Notes under the pieces: model-generated | Database searches by the model: none | What the model was told of the DNA's origin: nothing | Seen by the model: the letters and a program-made list of their open reading frames with translations, nothing else | Part shown: in pieces, positions 10,991 through 22,898 of the stretch | Layout: every line of letters starts with the position of its first letter | How positions within the stretch are numbered: the first letter of the stretch is position 1 | Assembly (NCBI GenBank): GCA_021014325.1 | Contig: CM037461.1 | Coordinates: 3,497,501-3,561,500, forward strand | Direction of reading: 5' to 3' | Length of the DNA stretch: 64,000 nucleotides | Origin: Plazaster borealis | Taxonomy: Eukaryota; Echinodermata; Asteroidea; Forcipulatida; Labidiasteridae | Translations under genes and position numbers: made by a program

Positions 10991-11346
10991 TTAAAGGCAC
11001 AGTACACGTTTGGTAATTACTCAAAATATATAATAGCATAAAAACTGACCTGGTAACGAGCAACAGAGAGCTGTTGATAGTATAAAACATTGTTGCAAGA
11101 AAAGGATGAAAGAAAAAACACCCTTGTAGTACAAAAGTGTGTGCTTTCAGATAGGAATAAAAGGCTTCTTGCAAGAAGTCTTTTATTATTTTAGTGAGAA
11201 ATTACCTCTTTCTCAAAAACTACGTTACTTCAGAGGGAGTCGTTTCTCACAATGTTTTATACTATCAACAGCTCTCTGTTGCTCGTTACCAAGTCAGTTT
11301 TTATGCTAATATATATTTTGAGTAATTACCAAACGTGTACAGTTTA
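10991..11346. mobile_element. Rearranged family A copy forming a long hairpin
   Basis: It starts in minus orientation (AATTACTCAAAATATA), then switches near 11095 to plus-orientation sequence, so both ends are the same arm, inverted. The right terminus is truncated to GTACAGTTTAAG. Confidence 0.75.
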
Positions 11347-11518
11347 AGCAGCTCGATGCAAATGGCCCTGTAGTTAGTTTCTGTACTGTGGTATGGACCC
11401 CATTGTGACGTTGTGTGTTTTAAAGGGCCACATTGCTTGCAAATCTCTCAGCATTTTGCTGTTTGGAATTCCTTTTTATCGTTTATATGAAATGTCCATG
11501 CACTAAAACACCCAATTC

Positions 11519-11634
11519 ATGGCTTGTCGTGGCCGAGTGGTCTACTGCATCGAACTCAAGTTATGATGGTTCAATCACCAGAGTATGGGTTCGAATCCCG
11601 GTCATGACACTTGAGCAAGGCACTTAAAGGCCCT
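11519..11634 (+). repeat. SINE 5' part, split by a family C element
   Basis: GTCGTGGCCGAGTGGTCTAC and GGGTTCGAATCCCGGTCATG, ending GAGCAAGGCACTTAA, where the SINE normally continues with CATAATTGCTTC. Confidence 0.8.
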
Positions 11635-12185
11635 GTACACCATTGGTATAGATCGAAATACACAAATGTTCACAGATTCACACACAACTTACATGATTTA
11701 AAGTAAGTAATTGTAGAAAGGGTTCCTTTTAAAATATTTCTGCCTAAAATGCTATCGTTTCTGAGAAATGAGTAAAACAATAGTTTTTATCACGCGCGAT
11801 ATTTTGAAAAAAACAGAAAACAAGGTCTCTTTTCGCTACTTTCTCGTGATCTCGATGACCAATTGACCATATTTTTGACCGCATGAGGGCGCTTTCTTCA
11901 GGGAGTGTCTTGCATCACAATTACAGTTTCATCTTATTTTAATTGCCTGTATGTAGTTTTCTTGCATCATCGACGAAATACATAAACATAGGAATAACAA
12001 AAATGAAAAAAACCTGTTTGTTTACTTTTTTTCATCACGTAAAAATTGGTCCACAAACGCCCTCACGCGGTCAAAAATACGGCGAATTGAGCTCAAACTT
12101 TCACAGGTTTGTTTGTTCATGCATATGTTGAATCACACAAAATGTGGCACTGATTTTGAGCTGTTACCAAAAGTGTACAATATTG
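11631..12185 (+). mobile_element. TTAA family C element inserted in a SINE
   Basis: Left end TTAAAGGCCCTGTACACC; right end AAAGTGTACAATATTGTAA. The inner arms GACCGCATGAGGGCGC and GCCCTCACGCGGTC are inverted. The SINE resumes immediately afterwards, so the insertion duplicated TTAA (now GTAA on the right). Confidence 0.75.
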
Positions 12186-12389
12186 TAACCATAATTGCTT
12201 CTCTTAATCCAGGTGTATAAATGGGAACCTGAGAGGGCTGAGACAGTATTGTGTTGTATTAAACCCCTTAGAGCTAATTTAAGCAGCTTGGGGTTGTATG
12301 CTCCTCGGAAAAGCATTGATCTAGCTCAATATGTGCGCTACATAAGAAACCATTATTATTATTATAAAATAGTGGCAATTGTATAGCGC
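12183..12389 (+). repeat. SINE 3' part
   Basis: It resumes with CATAATTGCTTCTCTTAATC and ends in a short ATT run followed by a GCGCTT-like tail. Confidence 0.7.
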
Positions 12390-12772
12390 TTAAAGGGACA
12401 CGTTGCCTTGGATCGGACGAGTTGGTCAACAAAAAAGCGTTTGTAACCGTTTGTTATAAAATGCATATGGTTAGAAAGACGTTATACAAGTAGAATACAA
12501 TGATCCACACAAATATGCTTCGAAATGGCGTGGTTTTCCTTTTACTTTGTGAACTAACACCGTTACACGGTCGGCCATTTTGTGGAGTCAAAATGTTGAC
12601 TCCACAAAATGGCCGACTGTGTTTGTTCACGATGTAAAAGGAAAACATATTTGTGTGGATCATTGTATTCTACTTTTAAAACATCTTTCTAACCATATGC
12701 ATTTTATAACAAACGGTTACAAATGCTTTTGATAGACCAACTCGCCCGATCCAAGGCAACGTGTCCCTTTAA
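12390..12772. mobile_element. TTAA family D near-perfect hairpin element
   Basis: TTAAAGGGACACGTTGCC to GGCAACGTGTCCCTTTAA, with roughly 190-bp inverted arms meeting at the perfect palindrome around 12600 (TTTGTGGAGTCAA, AATG, TTGACTCCACAAA). No coding capacity. Confidence 0.88.
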
Positions 12773-13559
12773 ATCCATCACTCAGCGATGCTCATGGCGC
12801 TCCAACATTATTACCCCTGGTCACTGGGCCATTTATTTCATTGTAATTAGTGAGTAATGATTAATAAACCGTCGCCCAGTTGAAGGGCATAAGGTACGCC
12901 GTAAATAACAAAATGGCTTCTGACAAAAAAAGTGGCATTACTGTTACATGTTTGTGGCTAGAATTACCCCCAAAGAGATGTTTTCTCATTCCCATGCAGA
13001 ATTTAACCTTCCTATGATGACTATCGAATGGCGCAGAAAACTGAGCACACTTTCACGCTGGGTTTTTCTTGAAACACAATTTTGCGCATGAATTGCTTTC
13101 TCCCTTTCTCCGCTAACTGTTCGTAATGTCCTTCTTCCACGGATATGACAAAACATAAATATTCGCCTCTTGAATTACAACCAGTGCACCACGAGGTCCG
13201 CCATTTTGTAGAGTCAAAAATGTGGTTCTACATAATAGCGGACTGTGTTCTCTCATGAAATTACAGGGGAAAAAAACCGCACTATTTCGGGGATATTTAT
13301 GTAGAACAAACCCTTTGTACTGCCCAAAGCGCTCAATTCGAAGGCAACGTTCCCGGCCTTTTAGGCTTGTCAAAATAGACAGGTGTAAGAATTGTGCTGA
13401 GGCGTGGGGGCTATATGTCACATGGTGTATAGACGGTCAATAGGCTGTCAAATGTAGATAATATTGTCATAACGCACGAAAATAATGTCAACATTGTACT
13501 GCAACGCCCTTGTGGTACGTTGTCAACACATGTCAGCTCATAAACTCTGCTAACCGTAA
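12773..13559. other. Unassigned DNA with a decayed family D relic
   Basis: 13190-13355 keeps GGTCCGCCATTTTGTAG, AGAGTCAAAAATGT and GAAGGCAACGTTCCC from family D. Nothing recognised in the rest. Confidence 0.5.
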
Positions 13560-13953
13560 TTAAAGGCATCGTACACGTTTGGTAATGACTCTGAAAATTT
13601 GTGGCAATAAAAACTTACTTGGTAAGAAGTACAGCAGCTTTGGATAGTATAATGCATTTTAGAAACATTTAACTTTGAAGTAATGTGGTTATTGAAAAAT
13701 ATATCACTTTTTATCCCCAAAATATTTTGAATATTGAGAAGCGTTACGGTAACCTTCTCAGAGTGTGTATTCCAATTGCAGATTATTCTTCCTGCGTGGA
13801 CATAACCGCTCCAGATTTTTGGCAATATCTCAAAAACGCTACCACTTTTTGAAATGAAATTTTCACAGGTTAGTTTTATGGTATATATCTACAACTATAT
13901 AGGATTGAAACAAACAATAGGCTCCAATTACCAAACGTGTACGATGCCTTTAA
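13560..13953 (-). mobile_element. TTAA family B element
   Basis: TTAAAGGCATCGTACACG to GTGTACGATGCCTTTAA. The outer 30 bp are shared with family A, but the body differs (CAGCAGCTTTGGATAGTA, CTTCCTGCGTGGACATAAC). Confidence 0.85.
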
Positions 13954-14015
13954 AGCAGAAGGCTTCTAGCTTGCCGGCGGTGTTTGTATAGTTGCCCCCA
14001 CTTTCATAGCGCTGC

Positions 14016-14390
14016 TTAAAGGCACTGAACACGTTTGGAAATTGTCAAAGACCAGCGTTCTCACTTGGTGTATCCCAACATATGCATACAATAACAAGCC
14101 TGGGAAAATTTGGGCTCAATTGGTCATCGAAGTTGCAAGAAAAGGATGAAAGAAAAAATACCCTTGTTGTACATGTGTGCTTTCAAATAGGAATAAAAAC
14201 TTCTTGCAAGAAGTTATTATTATATATTTTAGTGAGAAATTACCTCTTTCTCAAAAACTACGTTACTTCAGAGGGAGTCGTTTCCTACAATGTTTCATAC
14301 TATCAACAGCTCTCTGTTGCTCGTTACCAAGTAAGTTTTTTTTGCTAATATTTGTTTTGAGTCACTACCAAACGTGTACGATACCTTTAA
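14016..14390 (+). mobile_element. TTAA family A copy
   Basis: TTAAAGGCACTGAACACG to GTGTACGATACCTTTAA; inserted after CATAGCGCTGC, a recurrent target. Confidence 0.86.
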
Positions 14391-14591
14391 AGCTTTTTCA
14401 ATAGGTATAGGGAAGGTTTGTTTTACGTTTTTTCAATGATTTATTTATCTAAGTTTGTTGTCTACATGTCCAGGTGTTGCGTGGGTTAATGTAGACATTA
14501 TTTGATTAATTCATCAATTTAAATAATTTGTTTCATCTACCATTGACAAATTGTATGGTGTTCCATATGTGCCACTCCTTTGGAAAAAATA

Positions 14592-14885
14592 ATTCCGTCG
14601 CATTTTTTTTTTCCGTCGCATTTTTTTTTTTTGCGTCGCATTTTTTTTTTTCCGCCTTTTTTTTTTTTTTGCGTCGCATTTTTTTTTCCCGTCGCATTTT
14701 TTTTTTTTCCGTCGCATTTTTTTTTTTTGCGTCGCATTTTTTTTTTTTTGCGTCGCATTTTTTTTTTTGCGTCGCGTTTTTTTTTTTGGCGTCGCATTTG
14801 CTTTTTTTTTTCCGTCGCATTTTTTTTTTTGCGTCGCATTTTTTTTTTAAGGCGCCTTTTTTTTTTTTAAGGCACATTTTTTTTA
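14592..14885 (+). repeat. T-run / GCGTCGCA minisatellite in the left arm
   Basis: About 15 units of 9-12 T followed by GCGTCGCA or CCGTCGCA, ending in AAGGCGCC and AAGGCACA variants. The matching position in the right arm (16280-16503) is an almost pure A tract. Confidence 0.9.
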
Positions 14886-15480
14886 TGAAAAGGTCACGTG
14901 ACCGTCACAGGATGTCCATGTGATTATTTTTTTGCTCCGCTATTGCAGTTGGCGTGTGAACAATTCTATTCTTCTCAATTCTATTCTTCTCCAGGGTTGC
15001 GGCCATTGCTGTATTACAATTCGTTACAACTGTTTTTGACCATGTAGTGTTAAAACGCGCGCGTCTAACATTTTTTTCAAGTGTTGAAACATACTGCTTT
15101 TCTATAATTAATGCATGCCTAATTCACATTGTGCGTGGGACGCGCGCGTATACTAAGTGAGGCCAACGCAAAAAACAAAGGAAACACAATTTACATTCAA
15201 AATTAATGTCCCACACCCGTCATCTGTGGCACCGCTGTTGCGAAAAAATATAACCATTCCATTCTAGGGGGTAATGATAACTGATCTCTTGGCTAGCGGG
15301 TTTCTGTCGCACTAGCACTGTAATACACGCTTCCGTTGCTCGGTTTTTTTTTTAACTGTTCTTCTCCATTCCTGGAAGACCTTAGAGTCATGTTTTAGTG
15401 TATTTGGTAGCCTTAATAGCCCAGTGTGTCGTGTCCTTTTTAGTTTAGGGGTAAAGACTTAACTTTAAGTACTTAAGTAG

Positions 15481-15720
15481 GCAGGGGCACAGGCACTTGC
15501 TTGCTTGGCACAAAAATTTCAGAGAGAGAGAGAGTCCGAAGGCAGCTAGCATTACACAGGACGCAGACACGGGACACACACACGGCAGCAGGGCAGCAGC
15601 GAGAGCTTATCTCGGCGAGTATCTCGCGGCGGAAACCGCGCGACAGAAACCCCAGCCGCGATAGCTGTACCTGGAAGCTCATGAACATGTGGGAGAGGTA
15701 GGGAACCAGACCACTAACTA
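15481..15720 (+). other. GC-rich segment in the centre of the long inverted-repeat element
   Basis: It holds a GA run (15519-15534), CpG-rich sequence and an exon-like ATG AAC ATG TGG GAG AG followed by GTAGGG. It could be a captured host 5' exon. No homology recognised. Confidence 0.3.
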
Positions 15721-16279
15721 TACGTTGTTGTTACTGCGGGTTTGCTAGTCGGCACACCTCGCTGATCGAATCCGTTGTTTCAAAATTCTACATGACTAAA
15801 TTACGTAAACAGGTAACCGGTGTGTCCCTTTAAGTGGGGCGCTTATTAGTAGCTATTCACAAAACATCTAAGTACCCCACTTATCTTAGTACCCCACTAC
15901 AACCTAAAAAAGTTAAGTTGTTAGATTAAGTTATTGCACATGCGCACAAAACATACGTCATCAATGGTTACTATGATGACTCGGACGCAATCAATCAGTT
16001 ATCATTAATTACCCCCTAGAATGGAATGGTTATATTTTTTCGCAACAGCGGTGCCACAGCGGTGCCACAATGTGAATTAGGCATGCATTAGTAATAGAAA
16101 AGCAGTATGTTTCAACACTTGAAAAAAATGTTAGACGCGCGCGTTTTAACACTACATGGTCAAAAACAGTTGTAACGAATTGTAATACAGCAATGGCCGC
16201 AACCCTGAAGGAGAAGAATAGAATTGTTCACAAAATCATCACATGGACATCATGTGACGGTCACGTGACCGATTCAGAA

Positions 16280-16505
<226 letters not shown>

Positions 16506-16560
16506 ATTTTTTCCAAAGGAGTGGCACATATGGAACACCACAATTGACATACCAATTTTG

Positions 16561-16936
16561 TAGATAAAGGATGCAGCGCAAAATCAATTTTTGTAAGCTG
16601 TTGTTTTGTTGTTTTTGTTTTTGCAAATTAGTTTAATTTTTCTATTTTTATACTTGATTATTATTATTTAGTTCACTCTATCAATAAAAAGCTATGACGC
16701 GTCAACATTTGAATAAACCGACGTATTTAAGACGCATGCGGCATGACATGTGATCTTCTTATTAATAGTATACGGTACCGTTGTGTTTCCATGGAAACAC
16801 GTCAATTGTATAGACCCGGTCTAACGTTGCCTAGCAGCCGCTGGTGAGGTTTTTACTAAAATAACTACGCCTTTTGTTATAGATTCTCCCTTCCTGGTTC
16901 AGTTTCGTAACAGCAGGGTCCAATTCGTTAAAGCCT
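16561..16936. other. Unassigned non-coding DNA
   Basis: No gene or repeat recognised. Confidence 0.5.
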
Positions 16937-17312
16937 TTAAAGGCATCGTACACGTTTGGTAATTGTCAGAGACCAGTGTTCTCATTTGGTGTATCCCAAC
17001 ATATGCATAAAATAACAAGCCTGTGGAAATTTGGGCTCAATTGGTCATCGAAGTTGCAAGAAAATGATGAAAGAAAATACACCCTTGTTGTACAAATTTG
17101 TGTGCTTTTAGATAGGAATAAAAGGCTTCTTGCAAGAAGTATTTTATTATTTTAGTGAGAAATTACCTCTTTCTCAAAACTACGTTACTTCAGAGGGAGT
17201 CGTTTCTCACAATGTTTTATACTATCAACAGCTCTCTGTTGCTCGTTACCAAGTCAGTCTTTATGCTAATATATATTTTTGAGTAATTACCAAACGTGTA
17301 CTGTGCCTTTAA
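16937..17312 (+). mobile_element. TTAA family A copy
   Basis: TTAAAGGCATCGTACACG to GTGTACTGTGCCTTTAA. Confidence 0.86.
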
Positions 17313-17399
17313 GCATACTTGTTTCTGCTTACGGAGCGATTAGCACAGTTTTCGGTCATAAACACTGCTAACCGTAAGCAAAGCATGAAGGCTGCTAGC

Positions 17400-17650
17400 T
17401 TTCCAGGGTTCTTGTATAGCAGGCCTCACTTTCATAGAGCTGCTTAAAGCAGCAAAAATATTGCTTAACAGTTTTCTGCTTAGCAAAAAACGAGCAGGGT
17501 AGCAGTCAAACATTCTACATTTTACATGGTATTTTTGCTGATGACCGTAATCTGGTAAGCATTTTAGTGTTGCTGTGCTAAGCTACTGTTTGTGCTTAAG
17601 GAGTTCTATAATGATCACGATCATTTTGTTAATACACTTATGCTTACGAA
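17400..17650. repeat. Dispersed repeat carrying the empty target of family A
   Basis: CATAGAGCTGCTTAAAGCAG is uninterrupted here, followed by GCTTAACAGTTTTCTGCTTAG and GGTAAGCATTTTAGTG. Relatives are at 40085-40240, 56195-56350 and 60985-61120. Confidence 0.6.
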
Positions 17651-17771
17651 CGTGTTTTTCTTCTTCTAATAAGTAGTAGGCCCAGGTTGAAAAATAACAT
17701 GAATATTTATATTGAATTCCTGAATATTCATATCGAAACACTTACGTCATAAATACCCCTGGAGTAATTTC

Positions 17772-18013
17772 GTGGCAGGTACACTGCAAACACCGGGGTG
17801 CTAAAAATTGACATCTTGGGTGTTGTCACACATAGATACCGAACAAATAAATTTACACTGTAGTGTGGTAAAATAGCACTGATATCTGCCAACAAAATTA
17901 CAGTTGATTTATTTTATTACCATAAATATGATGTTAATTTTGATTCTCTCTTGGGTATCTATATGTGACAACACCACTGGTGTCACTTTTAACACCCCAG
18001 TTTTTTTGCAGTG
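17772..18013. mobile_element. ACACTGCAAA foldback element
   Basis: Left end ACACTGCAAACACCGGGGTG; right end CACCCCAGTTTTTTTGCAGTGT, inverted. The inner motifs GGGTGTTGTCACACATAGAT and ATCTATATGTGACAACACC are also inverted. Relatives at 46016-46228 and 26915-27640. Confidence 0.75.
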
Positions 18014-18267
18014 TGGTTTTTCCCGGTTATAATTCTAGTTACGTACTTTTCTATTCAAAGTGCTGTCAAAACGAACATAAGAGAGCTAGGTGCGAAACAA
18101 TATATTTGTTTCTTTATTACTTTACTTTATGATTCATTTATTTGTGTATTCGTTTATTTGTTTCATTACGCTTGCAACAGCGCAATAAGCGCCAATAACA
18201 GAATGAGTAGGCGACAATGAGGAAATGTTCAGTTTTACATGTAGGGAAAAAACCCCAATGGGGAAAA

Positions 18268-18382
18268 CCCATGCAATCAGGTAGGGACAGAAAACCCACG
18301 CAATCAGGTAGGGACTGAAAACCCAGGCAATCAGGTAGGGACAGAAAACCCATGCAATCAGGTAGGGACTGAAAACCCAATC
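18268..18382 (+). repeat. 27-bp minisatellite
   Basis: CAATCAGGTAGGGAC recurs at 18274, 18301, 18328 and 18355, exactly 27 bp apart. Confidence 0.9.
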
Positions 18383-18529
18383 CACATTCAAGGCTTCAAT
18401 CCATGGTGGGATTCGAAAGCAAGGTCCAATGGCAGTAAAAGAAACCTCTGAGCCCAACCTGTTCCCCTGATTTAATATTTACATTTTTTGTAGATATTTA
18501 TTTCATAACTATATATTTAATTTGAATTC

Positions 18530-18766
18530 GCCGTATTTTTGACCGCGTGAGGGCGTAGTGCACAAATTTCACGTTATGAAACAAGTAAACAAACGTGTTT
18601 TCTTTTTCATTTTTGTTGTTATTATGTTCATGTATTTCATCATTGATGAAAGAAAACTACATACAAGCAATTAAAATAAGATGAAACTGTAATTGTGATG
18701 CAAGACATTCCGTGATGAAAGCGCCCTCATGCGGTCAGAAATATGGTCAATTGATGTTAAAATTGC
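18530..18766 (-). mobile_element. Family C fragment
   Basis: GACCGCGTGAGGGCG and GCGCCCTCATGCGGTC flank sequence inverse to 11880-12080. Confidence 0.7.
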
Positions 18767-19480
18767 ATCGGGCATGAAGACTATTATTAATTATTATTAT
18801 TATTATCATTATTATTTATTCGGCCAAAACAAACATGTACATACAAAGTAAGAAATATCATACATCAAGGTCAGTCAAGATGAAAGATAAATTATATAAC
18901 AAATACCAAACAAAGGAACAGATGTATAGAGGTACAGTAGGTAAGAATGAGATGGGGTAGAGATGGGGGTGGGGATAAGGAATGTATAGAAGGGGAGCCG
19001 AATGTGTGTCAAGCCCAGACAGACTCAGTACTTTCCCGAGTCCTATAAAAACAAAAGCATTAATTTGAGCAGTTGCTGTACCCGCTACAAAAAGTATAGG
19101 ATTCGAAAAGCATTGCTTAAAAATGCGCACCACACTTGTGTATAAGCACACGGGAGACATTGGCTCCCAAAAATGCGCAACCAAGATTATTGCGATGATG
19201 ACGTCAGGTGTATTGGGTCAATGGTCAGCAAAAAGGGTCTGACACATCTATGATGACAGTTTTTTAAGCTTTTGTCTTGACCCGGACAATTTTAAAAATG
19301 TATATATGTACTTTTGTCCGAAGATTTAAAATAAAAATAAATAAATAAATAAAAGATTATAGAGCGCCGAAAGCGAAAAATGTAGAAACTGGGGCTGTAC
19401 TTTTATCTCTCTCTTTTAACGATGGACAACTGTTATTAAAAAAAGGAGTGTAGGCCTATCCAAAACACGATTGCAAATGA
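18767..19480. other. SINE-tail relics and unassigned DNA
   Basis: GTTAAAATTGCATCGGGCAT and CAGTACTTTCCCGAGTCC match the SINE at 4848, with an ATT run between. No gene seen. Confidence 0.5.
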
Positions 19481-19839
19481 TTGCGCAATACCCCCCCCCC
19501 CCCAGCTCTATCTATGTTGGAACTTGAAAGACGCACGGGCATCATTTCAGGAAGCAAATGTTTTGTTTTATCATGGACAGCAATGGTTATTGTCTGTACT
19601 GATCTATTGTTGCATCAAAAGAGTTGCTTCCTAAATTGGCGTCCAGTGCACATTATTTTGAAAAACACTCTGAGTAATCGATATCAGTGTCATGTTGTTG
19701 GTTATAGAGCCGCTTATCATTGGTGACATGTCAGACGGGACAGGCCGTCAACCACACAATGTCCTCAGTTGTCTGTGTTAAATCTTGTTTAATTTTGGGT
19801 TGAACAAAGAAAAATATACTAAAATTCTGAATTTGAACC

Positions 19840-19905
19840 AACGACCTCTGGATTAACGTGCTGGCGCTCTACCAACTGAGCTATCTAGCCCTAACGTTGA
19901 CGGTC
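19840..19905 (-). repeat. tRNA-like SINE head
   Basis: The reverse complement reads GGGCTAGATAGCTCAGTTGG and TCGTTGGTTCAAATTC, so box A and box B are intact. The 3' acceptor strand does not pair and the anticodon loop lacks U33, so it is a SINE relic, not a tRNA gene. Confidence 0.6.
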
Positions 19906-19969
19906 TCCCTATTTTGTCAATATCTTTGCTCGGGGTGCTGTTCAGAAGCCATGCAACCGTAAACTTCTA

Positions 19970-20155
19970 TAGCCTGCCCGATATGGGGCAGAGGGTTCCC
20001 CCGCCCCAATGTTCCCATACTATAACACACTATTTTCCTCTTGTATAGATCTCCCCCCTAAAATCCTCAAAAGAATTCCTGAGATTCCAAGCACACAATG
20101 AAGACACAATGGAGGGGGGTACACCATGCCCCATATCGAGCACCAATTGTAAACT
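19970..20155. repeat. CCCGATATGGGG inverted-end repeat
   Basis: GCCCGATATGGGGCAG on the left and GCCCCATATCGAGC on the right. A related copy sits at 30786-30905. Confidence 0.5.
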
Positions 20156-20280
20156 TCCGTATAGCCGGGGATTACACCCAAGTTTACGATACAACATGGG
20201 AAGCGGTAGCCAGGGGAATCCCCTTAAGGGGATGCGACTTTTTGATTTCAAATATCAAGTAATATTATATCATGAGGGAA

Positions 20281-20335
20281 AATGTTAAACAAAGTAAAAT
20301 TTAACAAAGTAAAATTGAACAAAGTAAAATTGACT
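20281..20335 (+). repeat. 15-bp tandem repeat
   Basis: AACAAAGTAAAATTG repeated 3.5 times. Confidence 0.8.
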
Positions 20336-20553
20336 AGAGCGGGATTTGAACCTAATTCTTGTTTGTCACTCTTCCATTACTTCCGGTGTCCCCCACCCCA
20401 CTCCCTTGTGCCCAATATGTATACTTTGTATTTCTACCTTCACATGTTCAAACGGTTGCAGTAAATTTGAGCTCGAGTAATTTTTTAGGGATATAAACAA
20501 CAAACAGAATCGACCGTCTTTCGGGATCATTGAGGTGATGCGAGGCGTCCCCA

Positions 20554-20677
20554 TTAAGAAAACGTATAGACTCAAGGTATAATCATCATCAGCAGGACCA
20601 CAGGCTATACGATTTGAATAATGTCTGGTACAGCGACTCGCTTAGTCACAAGTTAACCGCAAATTTGAATTCCTTAA
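20554..20677 (+). repeat. Left copy of a 120-bp direct repeat bounded by TTAA
   Basis: Begins TTAAGAAAACGTATAGAC and ends TTTGAATTCCTTAA. The right copy is at 21043-21176. Confidence 0.85.
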
Positions 20678-21046
20678 AGGCATTGTACACGTTTGGTAAT
20701 TACTCAAAATATATATTAGCATAAAAACTTATTTGGTAACGAGCAACGGAGAGCTGTTGATAGTATCAAACATTGTGAGAAACGACTCCCACTGAAGTAA
20801 CGTAGTTTTTGAGAAAGAGGTAATTTCTCACTAAAATAATAAAAACTTCTTGCAAGAAGTTTTTATTCCTATCTATAAAAACACAAATTTGTACAACAAG
20901 GGTGTTTTTTTCTTTCATCATTTTCTTGCAACTTCGATGACCAATTGAGCCCAAATTTTCACAGGCTTGTTATTTATGCATATGTTGGGATACACCAAGT
21001 GAGAATACTGGTCTTTGACAATTACCAAACGTGTTCAGTGCATTAA
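20674..21046 (-). mobile_element. TTAA family A copy between direct repeats
   Basis: TTAAAGGCATTGTACACG to GTGTTCAGTGCATTAA, exactly at the junction of two copies of a 120-bp unit. Confidence 0.86.
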
Positions 21047-21176
21047 AGAAAACGTATAGACTCAAGGTATAATTATCATCATCAAGACAACTAAGCCATT
21101 TGCGAGCTATGATTTGAATAATGACTGGTACAGGGACTCGCTTAGTCACAAATTATCCCAAATTTGAATTCCCTAA
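21043..21176 (+). repeat. Right copy of the 120-bp direct repeat
   Basis: Begins TTAAAGAAAACGTATAG and ends GAATTCCCTAA. Confidence 0.8.
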
Positions 21177-21179
21177 GAC

Positions 21180-21480
21180 CATATAGAGACAGTTGCTATA
21201 TGTCAAATAGTTAGAGGCAAGCTTTGTATAGCAACCTCGAGATGAGCAAACCCTGGTACCATTGTGCCATACACAGCCATTCAAAATATTGTGTATGGGT
21301 GTTCGCCGTCTCTTACGTCTACGCAAAAGCTTGCCCCGAATCATGTGGCATAGCAACTGTCTCATTAGTTAATTCAAACTTAAAGGCATCGTGTACTTTT
21401 GGTAATTACTTCACAGGTTAATGACAATAAGTACTTACTTGGTAAACAGCACTGTCCAGAGAGCTGTATATATTATATTA
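21180..21480. repeat. Dispersed repeat and truncated family B piece
   Basis: 21180-21370 matches 4211-4440. 21381-21470 keeps the family B left end (GGTAATTACTTCACAGG and CTTACTTGGTAAACAGC). Confidence 0.5.
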
Positions 21481-21772
21481 TACCTTGCCTACTGACCTTG
21501 TCAATAATTTATTTTCATGTGCCCCCTTACCGGATTTTTTATGTAAGCTTAAGAATCATTTTGATACCTAGGATTGCCTTTTTGTTTTGTTAGGCCTTTT
21601 TATTGTTCTGTGATTTTTGAATAATCATTTGTGTTGTTTTTTGTATGTCTATGCCCGTCTTGCCTTAATCCTTGCTTTCTGGGTTTTGGGAGACATACGC
21701 CTTTTGGCGACAGTTACATTTTTAACTTTTATGCTCTCCAGGGCATCCCACTGTTGTTTAACGTAAGTTTGT

Positions 21773-22125
21773 TTAAAGGCACTGGACACGTTTGGTAATT
21801 ACTCAATAGCATAAAATCGTACTGCGTAAAGAGCAACGGAAAGCTGTTGATAGTATAAAACATTGTGAGAAATGACTTCCTCTGAAGTATTGTAGTTTTT
21901 GAGAAAGAGGTAATTTATCACTAAAATAGCCTGAAGCCTTTCTCAGGCATCTGAAAGCACACAAATTGTGCAACAAGGGTGTTTTTTTCTTTCAATATTT
22001 TCCTGCAACTTCGATGACCAATTGAGCCCAAATTTTCACAGGCTTGTTATTTTATGCATATGTTGGGATACTCCAAGTGAGAATACTGGTCTTTGACAAT
22101 TACCAAACGTGTCCAGTGCCTTTAA
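21773..22125 (-). mobile_element. TTAA family A copy
   Basis: TTAAAGGCACTGGACACG to GTCCAGTGCCTTTAA, followed by GCAGCTCTATGAAATT, the inverted recurrent target. Confidence 0.85.
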
Positions 22126-22529
22126 GCAGCTCTATGAAATTAGACCCAGGTTACCAAATGACCCCGTTTGTAGCTTGAGACGCCATCTCTTCGTTTTTTG
22201 TTTTTCTTGATTCGCCGACTACTTCTACTTTACGTGACTATACATCAAAGACCACAAAATCATTGAAAATATAGCTACACGGTGATCGCAATATAATAAT
22301 ACCTCAATTAGGACCATAACGGCATTGCATGGCGTTGGGCAATGTTATTGACTGTTTACTCCGGATGCCATGGTAACGGCTTCCAGTTTTCAACAAGTCC
22401 GACCTTCGTAGCCATTGACAGCGACTTGAACGGGACCGTTTTCTATGCGGCGATCGATAGAGCTTCGCTGCCGGTATAGAGGATGGAATAAACCCGGTGA
22501 ATAGTGGGTCACCACGAAACATACAAAGA

Positions 22530-22898
22530 TTAAAGGCATTGAACACGTTTGGTAATTGTCAAAGACCAGTGTTCTCACTTGGTGTATCCCAACATATGCA
22601 TAACATAACAAGCCTGTGAAAATTTGGGCTCAATTGGTCATCAAAATTGCAAGAAAATAATGAAAGAAAAAACACCCTTGTTGTACAAATTTGTGTGCTT
22701 TCAGATAGGAATAAAAACTTCTTGTTAATAATTATTTTAGTGAGAAATTACCTCTTTCTCAAAAACTACGTTACTTCAGAGGGAGTCGTTTCCTACAATG
22801 TTTTATACTATCAACAGCTCTCCGTTGCTTGTTACCAAGTAAGTTTTTATGCTAATATTTGGTTTGAGTCTTTACCAAACGTGTACGATACCTTCAAA
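22530..22898 (+). mobile_element. TTAA family A copy
   Basis: TTAAAGGCATTGAACACG to GTGTACGATACCTTCAA; the central palindrome is deleted. Confidence 0.85.

Noticed and set aside
18268..18382. CRISPR-like array
   Set aside because: The 27-bp units are contiguous with no unique spacers; it is a minisatellite in an animal genome.
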